From Bacteroidales bacterium (GTDB taxonomy: Bacteria > Bacteroidota > Bacteroidia > Bacteroidales > UBA12170), in contig JAQIBR010000165.1 in NCBI GenBank assembly GCA_027858955.1, positions 1-60,200 of the forward strand: a stretch of DNA of 60,200 nt, given 5' to 3'. Positions 26,262 to 37,127 of this stretch are shown here, piece by piece. The translations under genes and the position numbers were made by a program. The notes under the pieces are model-generated. The model saw nothing but the letters and a program-made list of their open reading frames with translations, was not told the origin of the DNA and searched no databases. How positions within the stretch are numbered: position 1 is the stretch's first letter; each line of letters begins with the position of its first letter.

Positions 26262-29200
26262 ATGGCTTTTAGAAAAGATACAAATCTTACCCAAAACAGC
26301 TTTTCAAATATTACGATAAGTTTAGCATCTCCGGAACAGATTCTAGAGCAATCGAGTGGGGAAGTGCTAAAACCTGAAACTATCAATTACAGAACATACA
26401 AGCCTGAGCGCGATGGATTGTTCTGTGAACGAATTTTCGGTCCTGTAAAAGATTATGAGTGCCACTGTGGTAAATACAAAAGAATCCGCTATAAAGGAAT
26501 CGTTTGTGATCGCTGTGGAGTTGAGGTAACCGAAAAGAAAGTTCGTCGCGAAAGAATGGGCCACATCAAATTGGTGGTTCCTGTTTCACACATCTGGTTT
26601 TTCCGTTCATTGCCAAATAAAATTGGCGCCTTACTTGGTTTACAGTCTAAAAAGCTTGATGCCATTATTTATTACGAACGTTATGTAGTAATTAATCCTG
26701 GTTTGGCTAAAAATGCTGAGGGAGAGCCTTTGCAACGTATGGATTTCTTAACAGAAGAAGAATATTTTGATATACTTGACACGTTTCCTATTGAGCATCA
26801 ACATCTCGACGATACTGATCCTGAAAAATTTGTAGCTAAAATGGGTGCTGAAGCTTTATATGATTTATTAGCAAACTTGGATTTAGATAAAGTTTCTTAC
26901 GAACTTCGTCATAAAGCTAATACAGAAACATCTCAACAGCGAAAATTGGATGCTTTGAAACGTCTTCAGGTTTACGAATCTTTCCGCGATGCACAGAGTA
27001 GAATTGAAAATCGTCCGGAATGGATGATCACTAAAGTTGTACCTGTAATTCCACCGGAATTACGTCCTTTGGTGCCACTTGATGGTGGTCGTTTTGCAAC
27101 CTCCGATCTAAACGATTTATATCGTAGAGCAATCATTCGTAACAATCGTTTAAAACGATTAATCGAAATTAAAGCCCCTGATGTTATTATGCGTAATGAG
27201 AAACGTATGCTTCAGGAAGCGGTTGATTCATTGTTTGATAATTCAAGAAAAGCCAATGCAGTTAAAACCGAAGCTAACCGTCCTTTAAAATCGCTTAGCG
27301 ATAGCTTAAAAGGGAAACAAGGTCGATTCCGTCAAAACCTTTTAGGTAAGCGTGTCGATTATTCTGGTCGCTCGGTAATTGTTGTTGGACCAAATCTTAA
27401 ACTTAACGAATGCGGTATCCCAAAAGGAATGGCTTCTGAATTATTTAAGCCCTTCATTATCCGTAAACTAATGGAACGTGGTATTGTTAAAACCGTTAAG
27501 TCTGCAAAGAAAATAGTTGATCGTAAAGATGCTATAGTTTGGGATATTTTAGAGAATATTCTAAAAGGGCATCCAGTTATGCTTAACCGTGCTCCTACAT
27601 TGCACCGCCTTGGTATTCAGGCCTTCCAACCTAAATTGGTGGAAGGTAAAGCAATTCAGTTGCACCCACTAGTTTGTACAGCATTTAACGCCGATTTTGA
27701 TGGTGACCAGATGGCTGTTCACGTACCTCTTGGAAATGCTGCAATTCTTGAAGCACAAATGCTAATGCTTGCTTCGCATAATATTCTGAATCCGGCTAAT
27801 GGTGCCCCTATTGCTGTTCCTTCACAGGATATGGTTTTAGGTCTGTATTATATGACAAAAGCACGGAAGAGCATTGAATCTAATCCTGTAAAAGGAGAAG
27901 GATATAAATTCTACGGTCCTGAAGAAGTTATTATTGCTTATAATGAAAAAGCAATCGACATGCATGCCATAATCTACGTTAAAGTAGATGATATGATTGA
28001 TGGAGAACTTGTAAATCATACTATTGAAACTACGGTTGGTCGTGTATTGTTTAATCAGGTTGTTCCTGAAGGATATAAATATGTAAACGAATTGTTGACA
28101 AAACGTTCTTTACGAGATATTATCGGCGATGTATTAAAAGTTGTTGGAACAGCTAAAACAGCTGCTTTCCTTGATGATATTAAATCTATGGGTTTCAATA
28201 TGGCTTTTACGGGAGGTTTATCGTTCAATTTGGGCGATGTTGTTATTCCTGAAGCTAAGAAAACCTTAATAGCAAAAGCAAACATTGAGGTAGAGGAAGT
28301 AGTGAATAACTATAATATGGGATTCATTACTAATACCGAACGATATAATCAGATTATTGATATCTGGACGCACACAAATTCACATCTTACTCACACTTTA
28401 ATGAGCGAGATTTCAGCTGATAGACAAGGGTTTAACTCTGTTTTTATGATGCTCGATTCTGGTGCTCGTGGTTCGAAAGAACAAATTCGTCAGCTCTCAG
28501 GTATGCGTGGTTTGATGGCAAAACCTCAAAAATCTGGTGCTTCAGGTGGCGAAATTATCGAGAATCCTATTCTTTCTAACTTTAAAGAAGGTCTATCAGT
28601 TCTTGAGTACTTTATTTCTACTCACGGTGCTCGTAAAGGTTTGGCCGATACAGCACTTAAAACAGCTGATGCGGGTTATTTAACACGTCGTTTGGTTGAT
28701 GTTGCACAAGATGTTATCATTTCAGATGAAGATTGCGGCACACTTCGTGGATTAACTGCTGCTCCATTAAAGAAAGGCGAAGAAGTGGTTGAAACTCTTT
28801 ATGAGCGTATTTTGGGTCGGGTATCATCGCACGATATTTATCATCCGCGCACCAAGGAATTAATTATTTCTTCAGGACAAGAAATTACAGAGGAATTAGC
28901 TAAAATAATTGAAGATTCTCCAATTGAGACTGTTGAAATTCGTTCTGTATTGACTTGTGAAAGTAGGGCAGGTGTTTGTGCAAAATGTTATGGTAGAAAC
29001 CTGGCCTCGGGCAGAATGATTCAAAAAGGAGAAGCTGTAGGTGTTATCGCTGCTCAGTCTATTGGAGAACCAGGTACTCAGTTAACATTACGTACATTCC
29101 ACGTGGGTGGAACAGCATCAAATATTGCAACTGCTTCACGTGTTGTTGCTAAATATGATGGAAAACTAAAGATTGAAGAGCTGCGTACAGTTGATTATGA

Positions 29201-30569
29201 AAATGTGGAAGGCAAAAAGTTCCAAATTGTTATTGGACGTTCTGCCGAAATGAAAGTTGTTGATGAGGGAACAGGTATTGCTTTAGCATCAGCTAATATT
29301 CCTTACGGAGCCAATCTCTATTTTAATGATGGAGATAATGTTACTTCAGAAGATGTCATTTGTGATTGGGATCCGTACAATGCTGTTGTTCTTTCTGAAG
29401 TGAAGGGTAAAGTTTCATTCGATAATATCGAACAAGGAGTTACTTATCGCGTTGAATCTGATGAACAAACTGGTTATCACGATAAAGTGATTATAGAAAA
29501 TCGTTCTAAGTCAATGAACCCAATAATTCATATTTTAAACACTAAAGGCGAAACTGTTAAGAGTTACGATATTCCAGTAGGTGCTCACATTATAGTTGAT
29601 GATAAGAAAAACATCCAAGCAGGTGATATTCTTGTAAAGATTCCTCGTGCTACAGGACATGCCGGTGATATTACTGGTGGACTTCCAAGAGTAACTGAGT
29701 TGTTCGAAGCACGTAACCCTTCCGATCCTGCAAAAGTTGCTGAGATCGACGGTGTTGTTTCATTTGGTAAGAAGCTGAAAAGAGGAAATCGCGAAGTAAT
29801 TATTACTTCTAAAACAGGTGAAGAGAAAAAATACCTGATTTCTACTTCTAAGCAAATCTTAGCGCAAGAAAACGATTTTGTTAAAGCTGGAACCAGATTA
29901 TCCGATGGAGCAATGACTCCTGCAGATATCCTGGCTATTAAAGGACCTATGAAAGTTCAGGAATACATAGTTAATGAAGTCCAGGAAGTATATCGTTTAC
30001 AAGGTGTTAAGATTAATGATAAACACTTTGAAACTATCGTTCGTCAAATGATGCGTAAAGTTGAAATTGATGATCCGGGAGATACTAAATTCCTAGAAAA
30101 TGAATTGATTAATCGCGTTGACTTTCTAGAGGAAAATGATAGCATTTTTGGACAGAAAATCGTGGAGGAATCAGGTGATTCTGAAAACTATGTTGCTGGT
30201 CAAATGATTACTACTCGTAAACTTCGAGATGAAAATTCTGTATTGAAGCGTAATGATAAAGCGTTAATAATTTCACGTGAGGCTCAACCAGCTACTGGTC
30301 GTCAAATACTACAAGGTATTACAAGAGCATCATTACAAACAAAAAGCTTTATTTCTGCTGCATCTTTCCAGGAAACTACGAAAGTGTTAACAATTGCAGC
30401 TATCAATGCTAAACGTGATACTTTGAATGGATTGAAAGAAAATGTAATTGTTGGTCACTTGATTCCTGCTGGAACTGGTTTACGCGAATACGAAAATTTG
30501 ATTGTTGGTTCAAAAGAGGAATATCAGTCTTTAATCGATTCTAGAAAAGAAGTAATTGAGAACATCTAA
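26262..30569 (+). CDS. rpoC: DNA-directed RNA polymerase subunit beta'
   Basis: A 1435-residue RpoC. Seen: the N-terminal zinc site [20 protein letters not shown], the catalytic [15 protein letters not shown] (the three Asp that bind the active-site Mg), the second zinc-site cysteines [13 protein letters not shown], the trigger-loop region and [20 protein letters not shown]. Length is in the Bacteroidota range. It follows rpoB by 58 nt, with a hairpin in the gap, and is followed 11 nt later by the DUF3467 gene. Confidence 0.98.
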   Translation: MAFRKDTNLTQNSFSNITISLASPEQILEQSSGEVLKPETINYRTYKPERDGLFCERIFGPVKDYECHCGKYKRIRYKGIVCDRCGVEVTEKKVRRERMGHIKLVVPVSHIWFFRSLPNKIGALLGLQSKKLDAIIYYERYVVINPGLAKNAEGEPLQRMDFLTEEEYFDILDTFPIEHQHLDDTDPEKFVAKMGAEALYDLLANLDLDKVSYELRHKANTETSQQRKLDALKRLQVYESFRDAQSRIENRPEWMITKVVPVIPPELRPLVPLDGGRFATSDLNDLYRRAIIRNNRLKRLIEIKAPDVIMRNEKRMLQEAVDSLFDNSRKANAVKTEANRPLKSLSDSLKGKQGRFRQNLLGKRVDYSGRSVIVVGPNLKLNECGIPKGMASELFKPFIIRKLMERGIVKTVKSAKKIVDRKDAIVWDILENILKGHPVMLNRAPTLHRLGIQAFQPKLVEGKAIQLHPLVCTAFNADFDGDQMAVHVPLGNAAILEAQMLMLASHNILNPANGAPIAVPSQDMVLGLYYMTKARKSIESNPVKGEGYKFYGPEEVIIAYNEKAIDMHAIIYVKVDDMIDGELVNHTIETTVGRVLFNQVVPEGYKYVNELLTKRSLRDIIGDVLKVVGTAKTAAFLDDIKSMGFNMAFTGGLSFNLGDVVIPEAKKTLIAKANIEVEEVVNNYNMGFITNTERYNQIIDIWTHTNSHLTHTLMSEISADRQGFNSVFMMLDSGARGSKEQIRQLSGMRGLMAKPQKSGASGGEIIENPILSNFKEGLSVLEYFISTHGARKGLADTALKTADAGYLTRRLVDVAQDVIISDEDCGTLRGLTAAPLKKGEEVVETLYERILGRVSSHDIYHPRTKELIISSGQEITEELAKIIEDSPIETVEIRSVLTCESRAGVCAKCYGRNLASGRMIQKGEAVGVIAAQSIGEPGTQLTLRTFHVGGTASNIATASRVVAKYDGKLKIEELRTVDYENVEGKKFQIVIGRSAEMKVVDEGTGIALASANIPYGANLYFNDGDNVTSEDVICDWDPYNAVVLSEVKGKVSFDNIEQGVTYRVESDEQTGYHDKVIIENRSKSMNPIIHILNTKGETVKSYDIPVGAHIIVDDKKNIQAGDILVKIPRATGHAGDITGGLPRVTELFEARNPSDPAKVAEIDGVVSFGKKLKRGNREVIITSKTGEEKKYLISTSKQILAQENDFVKAGTRLSDGAMTPADILAIKGPMKVQEYIVNEVQEVYRLQGVKINDKHFETIVRQMMRKVEIDDPGDTKFLENELINRVDFLEENDSIFGQKIVEESGDSENYVAGQMITTRKLRDENSVLKRNDKALIISREAQPATGRQILQGITRASLQTKSFISAASFQETTKVLTIAAINAKRDTLNGLKENVIVGHLIPAGTGLREYENLIVGSKEEYQSLIDSRKEVIENI

Positions 30570-30580
30570 ATATTGAGAAA

Positions 30581-30895
30581 ATGGCAGATCCAATAAAAGA
30601 AAATAAAGTTAATATTGAACTTAGTGATGAAGTTGCTGAAGGGATTTATTCCAATTTAGCTATCATTACTCACTCACATGCTGAATTTGTTGTGGATTTT
30701 GTTAAAATGATGCCAGGAGTGCCGAAAGCAAAGGTAAAATCACGGATAATTTTAACGCCAGAACATGCTAAACGTCTATATAAGGCATTGGCCGAAAACA
30801 TTAAAAAGTTTGAAGCTTTGAATGGTCCTATAAAAGAGACAAAAAGTGATGGAGGAATTCCTTTTTCACTGGGCGGGCCAACTGCTCAAGCTTAA
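30581..30895 (+). CDS. DUF3467 domain protein
   Basis: A 104-residue protein with the DUF3467 layout: INIELSDEVAEGIYSNLAIITHS-like start (here VNIELSDEVAEGIYSNLA), a FVVDF strand and KSRIILTPEHAKRLYKAL. The function is unknown; this small family often sits behind rpoC in Bacteroidota, and its fixed place suggests a link to transcription. It begins 11 nt after rpoC and is followed by a strong terminator, so it is the last gene of the long operon. There is no signal peptide or membrane segment. Confidence 0.85.
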   Translation: MADPIKENKVNIELSDEVAEGIYSNLAIITHSHAEFVVDFVKMMPGVPKAKVKSRIILTPEHAKRLYKALAENIKKFEALNGPIKETKSDGGIPFSLGGPTAQA

Positions 30896-30900
30896 ATAAA

Positions 30901-30934
30901 AAAAGTTGCTTCAAATCGAAGCAGCTTTTTTTTT
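30901..30934. terminator. Bidirectional terminator after rpoC-DUF3467
   Basis: AAAGTTGCTTC (30902-30912) pairs with GAAGCAGCTTT (30918-30928, one G-U) and is followed by a long T run. On the other strand the A run becomes T, so it can also end the minus-strand ligase gene that stops at 30937. Confidence 0.8.
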
Positions 30935-30936
30935 GT

Positions 30937-32592
30937 TTAATCCTCTTGGTACAAATATCGTTTAATACTTTGTTTGGGTGTTTTCTCAAATTCTTTTTCG
31001 CGTATTACTATTTCCGATAATTGCATATATGCCGGCAAATGCTTATTTACTACTTTTCGGCTTCTTTTAATAATACGTTCAAGTTCATCGGGAGTTAATT
31101 TATCAAGTCTTGCTTGGTCCAAATTAGGATAAATGAGTGCTATAAGCTTTTTATTACGCATAATCACTAAAGAGTCCAAAACATAAGGTATATCGGTTAA
31201 TGTGCTTTCAATTTCTTCGGGATAGATATTCTGTCCAGAGGATCCCAAAAGCATATTATTATTGCGTCCTTTAATGTAGATAAATCCGTCCTTATCAAGA
31301 TGACCTAAGTCGCCTGATTTTAACCATCCGTCATCTGTGAAACTAGCCTTTGTGGCTTCTTCGTTTTTATAATAACCATTCATAATGTTCTCGCCTTTCA
31401 TCTGAATTTCGCCGATCTTGTTTATCTGATCTGATGAATCGATTCTTACTTCTAATGTGTCAACTGGTTTTCCTACGGCACCGGGTCTAAATTCGGTCCA
31501 TGATGCATAAGAAACTAAAGGCCCACATTCTGTCATTCCATATCCAATGGCAAAAGGGAATCCTATTCTTTTGAAAAAAGTTTCTGCTTTAGGGCAGAAG
31601 GCGGCTCCGCCAATAACCAACTCTCTGAAGTTTCCGCCAAAAACGGCAGTTAATTTGACTAGTATCTTGTTGTATATCAAACCATTAATGATCGGAATTC
31701 TTAATAAGAACTTCATTGCTGGTTTGCTTATTTGCGGTACAATCTGATTCTTGAATATTTTTTCAATAATAAGAGGAACCGATAAAATAAGGTTGGGTTT
31801 TATTTCGCTAAAAGCTTTCATAATTACCTGAGGCGAAGGTATTTTTGTAAGGAAAGTAATGTGGCAGCCTAAAGAGAAAGGGAACAGTAGCTCAAAAGCT
31901 AATCCATAAGAATGGCCTAAAGGCAAAAATGATAAAATACTATCGCCTGCATTTATTGGCATATTGTTACGCGCAAAACGCAAATTGGCAGCAAGACTGT
32001 TGTGGCTCAGCATAACGCCTTTTGAAAAACCTGTTGTGCCGGAAGTATAACTTATTTCTGCAAGATTATCATTGCTTGTTTTGATTAGTTGAAATTCAGA
32101 GGCTTTTAGACCATCAGGATATTTTGATAGATACACAGTATCCAATTCATCAATTATTTTCTGATAATTACCGATATTATCAGTTATTAATGCCAAAGAT
32201 TCCAATGAGAAAATAGCTCCAAGACTTTCAAATTCTTCTGCTTTAATATTTGGCCAAATAAAATCTGAGACAAATAAAAGTTTTGAATCGGAGTGTGTTA
32301 CAATATTTGAAATATCTTTTGCTTTAAAATCAGGCAATATAGGAACAGCAACTGCTCCATAACCAATTGTTGCTAAAAAATTTATAGCCCATTCAGCTGA
32401 GTTTTTGCCTGTTAAGGCTATTTTGTCCCCTTTTTTAATTCCTGCTTTTTCAAATAAAATATGATAACGGGCTATTTTTTCAGCAACATCTTTATATAAT
32501 AAAGTGTTTCCGTTATAATTTGAAAGAGCTTTTCTGTCCCAATTTAGGCGTATACTATCTTCGAAATATTGTATCAGATTTTCTTTAATCAT
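30937..32592 (-). CDS. AMP-dependent long-chain-type acyl-CoA ligase
   Basis: A 551-residue adenylate-forming ligase. Seen: ATP-binding SYTSGTTGFSKGVMLSH (about residue 190), GYGMTECGP, SGDLGHLDKDGFIYIKGR and the C-terminal TPKQSIKRYL with the likely catalytic Lys. It activates a fatty or aromatic acid to acyl-CoA; its substrate cannot be read from sequence. The start at 32592 (MIKENLIQYFEDS) matches Bacteroidota homologues I recall, and a -7 box at 32614-32621 puts the transcript start downstream of the alternative ATG at 32616. Confidence 0.85.
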   Translation of the reverse strand: MIKENLIQYFEDSIRLNWDRKALSNYNGNTLLYKDVAEKIARYHILFEKAGIKKGDKIALTGKNSAEWAINFLATIGYGAVAVPILPDFKAKDISNIVTHSDSKLLFVSDFIWPNIKAEEFESLGAIFSLESLALITDNIGNYQKIIDELDTVYLSKYPDGLKASEFQLIKTSNDNLAEISYTSGTTGFSKGVMLSHNSLAANLRFARNNMPINAGDSILSFLPLGHSYGLAFELLFPFSLGCHITFLTKIPSPQVIMKAFSEIKPNLILSVPLIIEKIFKNQIVPQISKPAMKFLLRIPIINGLIYNKILVKLTAVFGGNFRELVIGGAAFCPKAETFFKRIGFPFAIGYGMTECGPLVSYASWTEFRPGAVGKPVDTLEVRIDSSDQINKIGEIQMKGENIMNGYYKNEEATKASFTDDGWLKSGDLGHLDKDGFIYIKGRNNNMLLGSSGQNIYPEEIESTLTDIPYVLDSLVIMRNKKLIALIYPNLDQARLDKLTPDELERIIKRSRKVVNKHLPAYMQLSEIVIREKEFEKTPKQSIKRYLYQED

Positions 32593-32613
32593 ACTTATAA
32601 AATTTGGTGTTGT

Positions 32614-32621
32614 CAAATATA
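32614..32621 (-). promoter_or_regulatory. -7 box TATATTTG for the acyl-CoA ligase
   Basis: On the minus strand TATATTTG fits TAnnTTTG; no clear -33 box at the right spacing. The transcript would start near 32607, 15 nt before the chosen ATG. Confidence 0.4.
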
Positions 32622-32717
32622 ATTATATTTCAATACTCACATTGTTTTATGTATTTTAATTGATAGATGGCCCTCATTTTATCTTTTTACGAGACATATT
32701 TATCGGGCAATCTTTTG

Positions 32718-32725
32718 TAATTTTG
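32718..32725 (+). promoter_or_regulatory. -7 box TAATTTTG for purB
   Basis: TAATTTTG fits TAnnTTTG and lies 16 nt before the purB ATG. The -33 region is not recognisable. Confidence 0.4.
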
Positions 32726-32741
32726 TAACAAATAATAAATC

Positions 32742-34106
32742 ATGACTTTATCATCTTTAAACGCCATAAGCCCGATTGATGGACGCTATCGTTCTCAAAA
32801 TGAAAATTTGAGCACTTATTTCTCTGAAAAAGGATTGATTCGTTACAGAGTACAAGTTGAGATTGAATATTTCATTGCTTTATGCGAGTATCCACTACCT
32901 CAATTAAAATCTATAACTAAAGTGCAATTTGAGCAATTACGGCGAATTTATTTGCAGTTTTCTGAGAAGGATGCAGAAAAAATTAAAGAGATAGAAAAAG
33001 TAACCAACCACGATGTAAAAGCGGTTGAATACTTCATTAAAGAACGCTTTGCAGACATTGGTTTATATGATTATAAAGAGTTTATACATTTTGGTCTGAC
33101 GTCGCAGGACATTAATAATACGGCAACTCCACTTTCATTAAAAGAAGGATTTCTAAATGTAGTTTTACCAGAACTAAAGATAGTAGCTTTCGAATTAAAA
33201 CAGCGAGCAAAATCCTGGAAAAAAATACCAATGTTGGCTCGAACACATGGACAGCCTGCATCGCCAACTCGTTTAGGAAAAGAAATTTATGTTTTTGTAG
33301 AGCGCTTAGAAGCACAATTAAAAATGCTAGATCGTATTCCGTTTGCTGCCAAGTTTGGAGGGGCAACAGGAAATTTTAATGCTCATGCAATTGCTTTTCC
33401 ATCTATTGATTGGGTTGATTTTGGAAATCGTTTTGTGAAAGATAAACTTGGATTATACCGTCTTCAAACTACAACTCAAATTGAGCACTACGATTATATG
33501 GCTGCTTTTTTCGACAATTTGAAACGTATAAATACCATTTTGATCGATTTAAACAGAGATGTTTGGACCTATGTTTCGATGGATTATTTCAAGCAAAAAA
33601 TCAAAAAAGGAGAAGTAGGTTCATCGGCCATGCCGCATAAAGTAAATCCAATAGATTTTGAAAATTCAGAAGGAAATTTAGGATTGGCCAATGCAATTTT
33701 CGAGCACCTGGCTGCAAAACTTCCAATTTCTCGTTTGCAGCGCGATTTAACAGATTCCACGGTCACTCGAAATTTGGGCGTCCCTCTTGCTCACAGCTTG
33801 TTGGCATATAAATCATTACGGAAAGGTTTGACGAAATTAATTCTAAATGAGGATAAGCTTGCCGAAGATTTAGAAAAGAATTGGGCTGTAGTTGCAGAAG
33901 GAATACAAACAATTTTACGGCGAGAAAAATATCCTAATCCTTACGAAGCATTAAAAGCACTTACAAGAACAAATACTAAATTGAATCAAGAAACAATTCA
34001 CGATTTTATAGATAAACTTGATGTTTCGAAAGATATTAAAAAGGAACTAAAAGCAATTACACCATATAATTATACCGGAATTTTAAATTTTCAGGATGAA
34101 AGTTAG
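32742..34106 (+). CDS. purB: Adenylosuccinate lyase
   Basis: A 454-residue fumarase/aspartase-superfamily enzyme. Seen: SPIDGRYRSQ at the N-terminus, TSQDINNTA, ARTHGQPASPTRLGKE and the superfamily signature GSSAMPHKVNPIDFEN carrying the catalytic Ser. It makes two cuts in purine synthesis: SAICAR to AICAR and adenylosuccinate to AMP, each with release of fumarate. Length and wording fit the longer PurB branch. The next gene overlaps its 3' end by 11 nt. Confidence 0.95.
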   Translation: MTLSSLNAISPIDGRYRSQNENLSTYFSEKGLIRYRVQVEIEYFIALCEYPLPQLKSITKVQFEQLRRIYLQFSEKDAEKIKEIEKVTNHDVKAVEYFIKERFADIGLYDYKEFIHFGLTSQDINNTATPLSLKEGFLNVVLPELKIVAFELKQRAKSWKKIPMLARTHGQPASPTRLGKEIYVFVERLEAQLKMLDRIPFAAKFGGATGNFNAHAIAFPSIDWVDFGNRFVKDKLGLYRLQTTTQIEHYDYMAAFFDNLKRINTILIDLNRDVWTYVSMDYFKQKIKKGEVGSSAMPHKVNPIDFENSEGNLGLANAIFEHLAAKLPISRLQRDLTDSTVTRNLGVPLAHSLLAYKSLRKGLTKLILNEDKLAEDLEKNWAVVAEGIQTILRREKYPNPYEALKALTRTNTKLNQETIHDFIDKLDVSKDIKKELKAITPYNYTGILNFQDES

Positions 34107-34974
34107 TGGGTTTACATTTATACGTAATGCTGTAAAATATGATTATCCCATCGTAGAATCTATTCGTTCCATTTTGCCTATTGTAGATGAATTCATCATT
34201 CTTTTAGGACAGTCGGAAGACAATACCAAAGCTCTAATAGAATCTATTGAATCTCCAAAAATAAAAATCTTTCCAAGTATTTGGGACGATTCTTTAAGAA
34301 AAGGAGGCAGAGTTCTCGCCTTAGAAACAGATAAAGCTTTTCGGCAGATAAGTCTTGATAGTGATTGGGCTTTTTATTTGCAAGCTGATGAAGTAATTCA
34401 TGAAAAATATTGGCCCACCATTCAAAAAGCGATGGCCGACAATATAGATAACAAAGAAGTAGATGGCTTATTGTTTAAATACATCCATTTTTATGGATCT
34501 TATAATTTTGTTGGCGATTCACGCAAATGGTATCGGCAAGAAATAAGAATAATTCGAAACGATAAAGAAATTCAATCCTATAGAGATGCTCAAGGTTTCA
34601 GGAAAAATAATAAAAAGCTGAAAGTTAAGGCTATTGATGCCTATGTATATCATTACGGTTGGGTAAAATCACCTGAACTTCAGCAAGCAAAACACAATTA
34701 TTTTCCGACTTTGTATTCGGGTGAAAAAGCAACTAAGAAACAATCCTATACAAAAGATAGCTTTGATTATTCCAAAATAGATTCTCTAGCAACATTTGAT
34801 GAAAGTCATCCAAGTATAATGCAAGAAAGAATTGCATCAAAGAACTGGGACTTCGATTTTGATCCAACTCAAAAGAATTTTAATCTTAAAACAAGAGTTT
34901 TAAATACGATTGAAAAATGGATGAATTACCGTGTGGCCGAATACAAAAATTTTCAACTAATCAAGAAAGATTAA
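34096..34974 (+). CDS. Glycosyltransferase family 2-like protein
   Basis: A 292-residue protein that resembles GT2-type GT-A transferases: VSGFTFIRNAVKYDYPIVESI at the start (the NAVKxDYP segment is typical of a Bacteroidota subgroup), then a short Rossmann-like unit and LQADEVI as the probable metal-binding acidic motif. There is no membrane segment. It overlaps purB by 11 nt, implying translational coupling, although no functional link with purine synthesis is obvious. Its 3' end overlaps the convergent nadB by 4 nt. Acceptor and donor are unknown. Confidence 0.72.
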   Translation: MKVSGFTFIRNAVKYDYPIVESIRSILPIVDEFIILLGQSEDNTKALIESIESPKIKIFPSIWDDSLRKGGRVLALETDKAFRQISLDSDWAFYLQADEVIHEKYWPTIQKAMADNIDNKEVDGLLFKYIHFYGSYNFVGDSRKWYRQEIRIIRNDKEIQSYRDAQGFRKNNKKLKVKAIDAYVYHYGWVKSPELQQAKHNYFPTLYSGEKATKKQSYTKDSFDYSKIDSLATFDESHPSIMQERIASKNWDFDFDPTQKNFNLKTRVLNTIEKWMNYRVAEYKNFQLIKKD

Positions 34975-36545
34975 TTACCATTTTTTTTAGGAGGGTAGTC
35001 TATAGAATAATGCAGCCCTCGACTTTCTTTGCGGTTTAGCGCCATAATTAGAACCAAACCAGCTACATTAATAAGGTTTCGTAATTCGCAAATCTCAATC
35101 GAAATGATCGATTTATCATATAGATCCTCGGTTTCGCGATAAATTATTTTTAGTCTGTCGATTGCTCGTTTTAGTCGTAAATCAGAGCGAACTATTCCTA
35201 CATAATTACTCATAATACCTTGCAATTCTTTCGTTGACTGTGTAATCAAAATCATTTCTTCATTTAAAATAGCACCTTCAGCGTCCCAATCTGGAATATT
35301 AGTTTGAAATTCGATTGCTTTCAATTTATTTATTGCATCAATACTAGCTCTGTGGGAAAACACAATTGATTCGAGTAAAGAATTGGATGCTAATCTGTTA
35401 GCTCCGTGAAGCCCTGTTGAAGAACATTCGCCGGAGGCATAAAGGTTTTTTATAGATGTACATCCAAACTCATCCACTTTTATTCCGCCACAAGAATAAT
35501 GAGCACTTGGAACTACAGGTATCATTTCTTTTGTAAGATCTATACCAATACTTAAACATTTGGCATATATTTTAGGGAAATTAAGAATTAAACTGTTGGA
35601 GTTTAAATGACGACAATCCAAATAAACACAATCATCACCACTGTTTTTTAATTCATTATCAATAGCCCTAGCAACAATATCTCGAGGTGCTAATGAGCCA
35701 CGTTTATCGTATTTTTCCATAAAAGCAACACCTGACATTGTCTTTAATATTCCACCAAAACCCCGAACAGCTTCAGAAATTAAAAAAGCAGGTTTTTCAC
35801 CAGGATTGTATAAAGAAGTTGGATGAAACTGAATAAACTCCATTTTTTCAACCACCCCTTTTGCTCTATAAACCATTGCAATACCATCGCCAGTAGAAAT
35901 TTCTGGGTTTGTGGTTGATACATAAAGATTCCCAATCCCTCCTGTCGCTAACATTGTTGTTTTTGCTAAAACTGTATGCACAATGCCAGTTTTTGGCTCT
36001 AAAACATAAGCTCCAAAACATTGAATGTTTTTACTGGATCGCTTTATAAGTTCTCCTAGATGGTGTTTTGTAATTATATCTATCGTAAAATGATTTTCCC
36101 AGGTTTCAATATTTGGATGCTTATTAACTTTTTCTAATAAGGCTCTTTCAATTTCTAATCCCGTGCTATCTTTATGATGCAAAACTCTATGTTCTGAATG
36201 ACCACCTTCTCTCCCTAAATTGAATTCTCCATTCTCATTTTTATCGAAAATTGTGCCCCATTCAATCAATTCTTTAATTCGCTCTGTTGATTCTGAAATA
36301 GTCATCCTTACAATTTTCTCATCGGACAAAAAATCTCCGGCAATCATTGTATCTTCAATGTGTTTATTATATGTATCGGGAGTGTACATTACTGCGGCAA
36401 TACCTCCTTGAGCATATTTTGTTGCTGTTTCGTCAGCTTTTGATTTAGTTACAATTAATACCTTGCCTGCTTTGGCAACTTTCAAAGCATAAGTCAAGCC
36501 AGCAATACCACTACCGACGACTAAAAAATCAACTTCTTTCCGCAT
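34971..36545 (-). CDS. nadB: L-aspartate oxidase
   Basis: A 524-residue FAD enzyme that oxidises L-aspartate to iminoaspartate, the first step of NAD synthesis. Seen: dinucleotide-binding VVGSGIAGLTYALKVAKAG, TKYAQGGIAAVM, the His/Arg-rich GREGGHSEHRVLHHKD region, MEFIQFHPT and the FAD-contacting ASGECSSTGLHGANRLASNS. The C-terminal helical domain is present and length is normal. NadA and nadC are not in the window. The gene converges on the glycosyltransferase with a 4-nt overlap. Confidence 0.95.
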   Translation of the reverse strand: MRKEVDFLVVGSGIAGLTYALKVAKAGKVLIVTKSKADETATKYAQGGIAAVMYTPDTYNKHIEDTMIAGDFLSDEKIVRMTISESTERIKELIEWGTIFDKNENGEFNLGREGGHSEHRVLHHKDSTGLEIERALLEKVNKHPNIETWENHFTIDIITKHHLGELIKRSSKNIQCFGAYVLEPKTGIVHTVLAKTTMLATGGIGNLYVSTTNPEISTGDGIAMVYRAKGVVEKMEFIQFHPTSLYNPGEKPAFLISEAVRGFGGILKTMSGVAFMEKYDKRGSLAPRDIVARAIDNELKNSGDDCVYLDCRHLNSNSLILNFPKIYAKCLSIGIDLTKEMIPVVPSAHYSCGGIKVDEFGCTSIKNLYASGECSSTGLHGANRLASNSLLESIVFSHRASIDAINKLKAIEFQTNIPDWDAEGAILNEEMILITQSTKELQGIMSNYVGIVRSDLRLKRAIDRLKIIYRETEDLYDKSIISIEICELRNLINVAGLVLIMALNRKESRGLHYSIDYPPKKNGN

Positions 36546-36616
36546 TTAATTATCTAGAAATATGATACGAAGTTAAAGCAAAAAATCTGTTAGATTCATA
36601 TATGATTAGAAATATT

Positions 36617-36624
36617 TACTTTTG
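36617..36624 (+). promoter_or_regulatory. -7 box TACTTTTG for recX-prfB
   Basis: TACTTTTG fits TAnnTTTG, 17 nt before the recX ATG; no clear -33 box. Confidence 0.45.
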
Positions 36625-36641
36625 AAAAACAAAAAAAGTAA

Positions 36642-37115
36642 ATGACAGCTCTATTATTTGATTTTGATATTGTTTTAGCTAAAGCTCAAAAATATTGTGC
36701 TTATCAAGAACGCTGCCAATGGGAGCTTGAAAAAAAGTTCAGAGATTGGCAAGTAGATGAGGATATTAGAGACGAAGTTCTGGCAGAACTCATTATGCAA
36801 AACTTTATAAATGAAGAAAGATTTGCCGGACAATTTGCAAGTGGTAAGTTTAGAATAAAACAATGGGGTAAGCAAAAAATTAAGATTGAACTTAAAAAAA
36901 GGCAAATTTCTGCATATTCAATTAATAAAGCATTGGAGGCGATTGATGATGAAGAATATCGAGTAACTTTGCAAAGCTTGATTGCGAAAAAAAGTATAAA
37001 TATACAGGCAAAAAATGATTTTGAGAAAACGCAAAAAACAGCACAATATTTATATTCCAAAGGATACGAAAATGAATTGATTTGGGAAATGTTACATAAG
37101 ATTGAAAACGAATAG
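36642..37115 (+). CDS. recX: RecX family regulatory protein
   Basis: A 157-residue, mostly helical protein with RecX repeats: KYCAYQERCQWELEKKF, then LIMQNFINEERFAGQFASGK and KQKIKIELKKRQIS. RecX binds RecA filaments and limits their growth. RecA is not in this window. The gene ends 12 nt before prfB and probably shares its transcript. Length is typical. Confidence 0.88.
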   Translation: MTALLFDFDIVLAKAQKYCAYQERCQWELEKKFRDWQVDEDIRDEVLAELIMQNFINEERFAGQFASGKFRIKQWGKQKIKIELKKRQISAYSINKALEAIDDEEYRVTLQSLIAKKSINIQAKNDFEKTQKTAQYLYSKGYENELIWEMLHKIENE

Positions 37116-37127
37116 ATTAACAGGCAT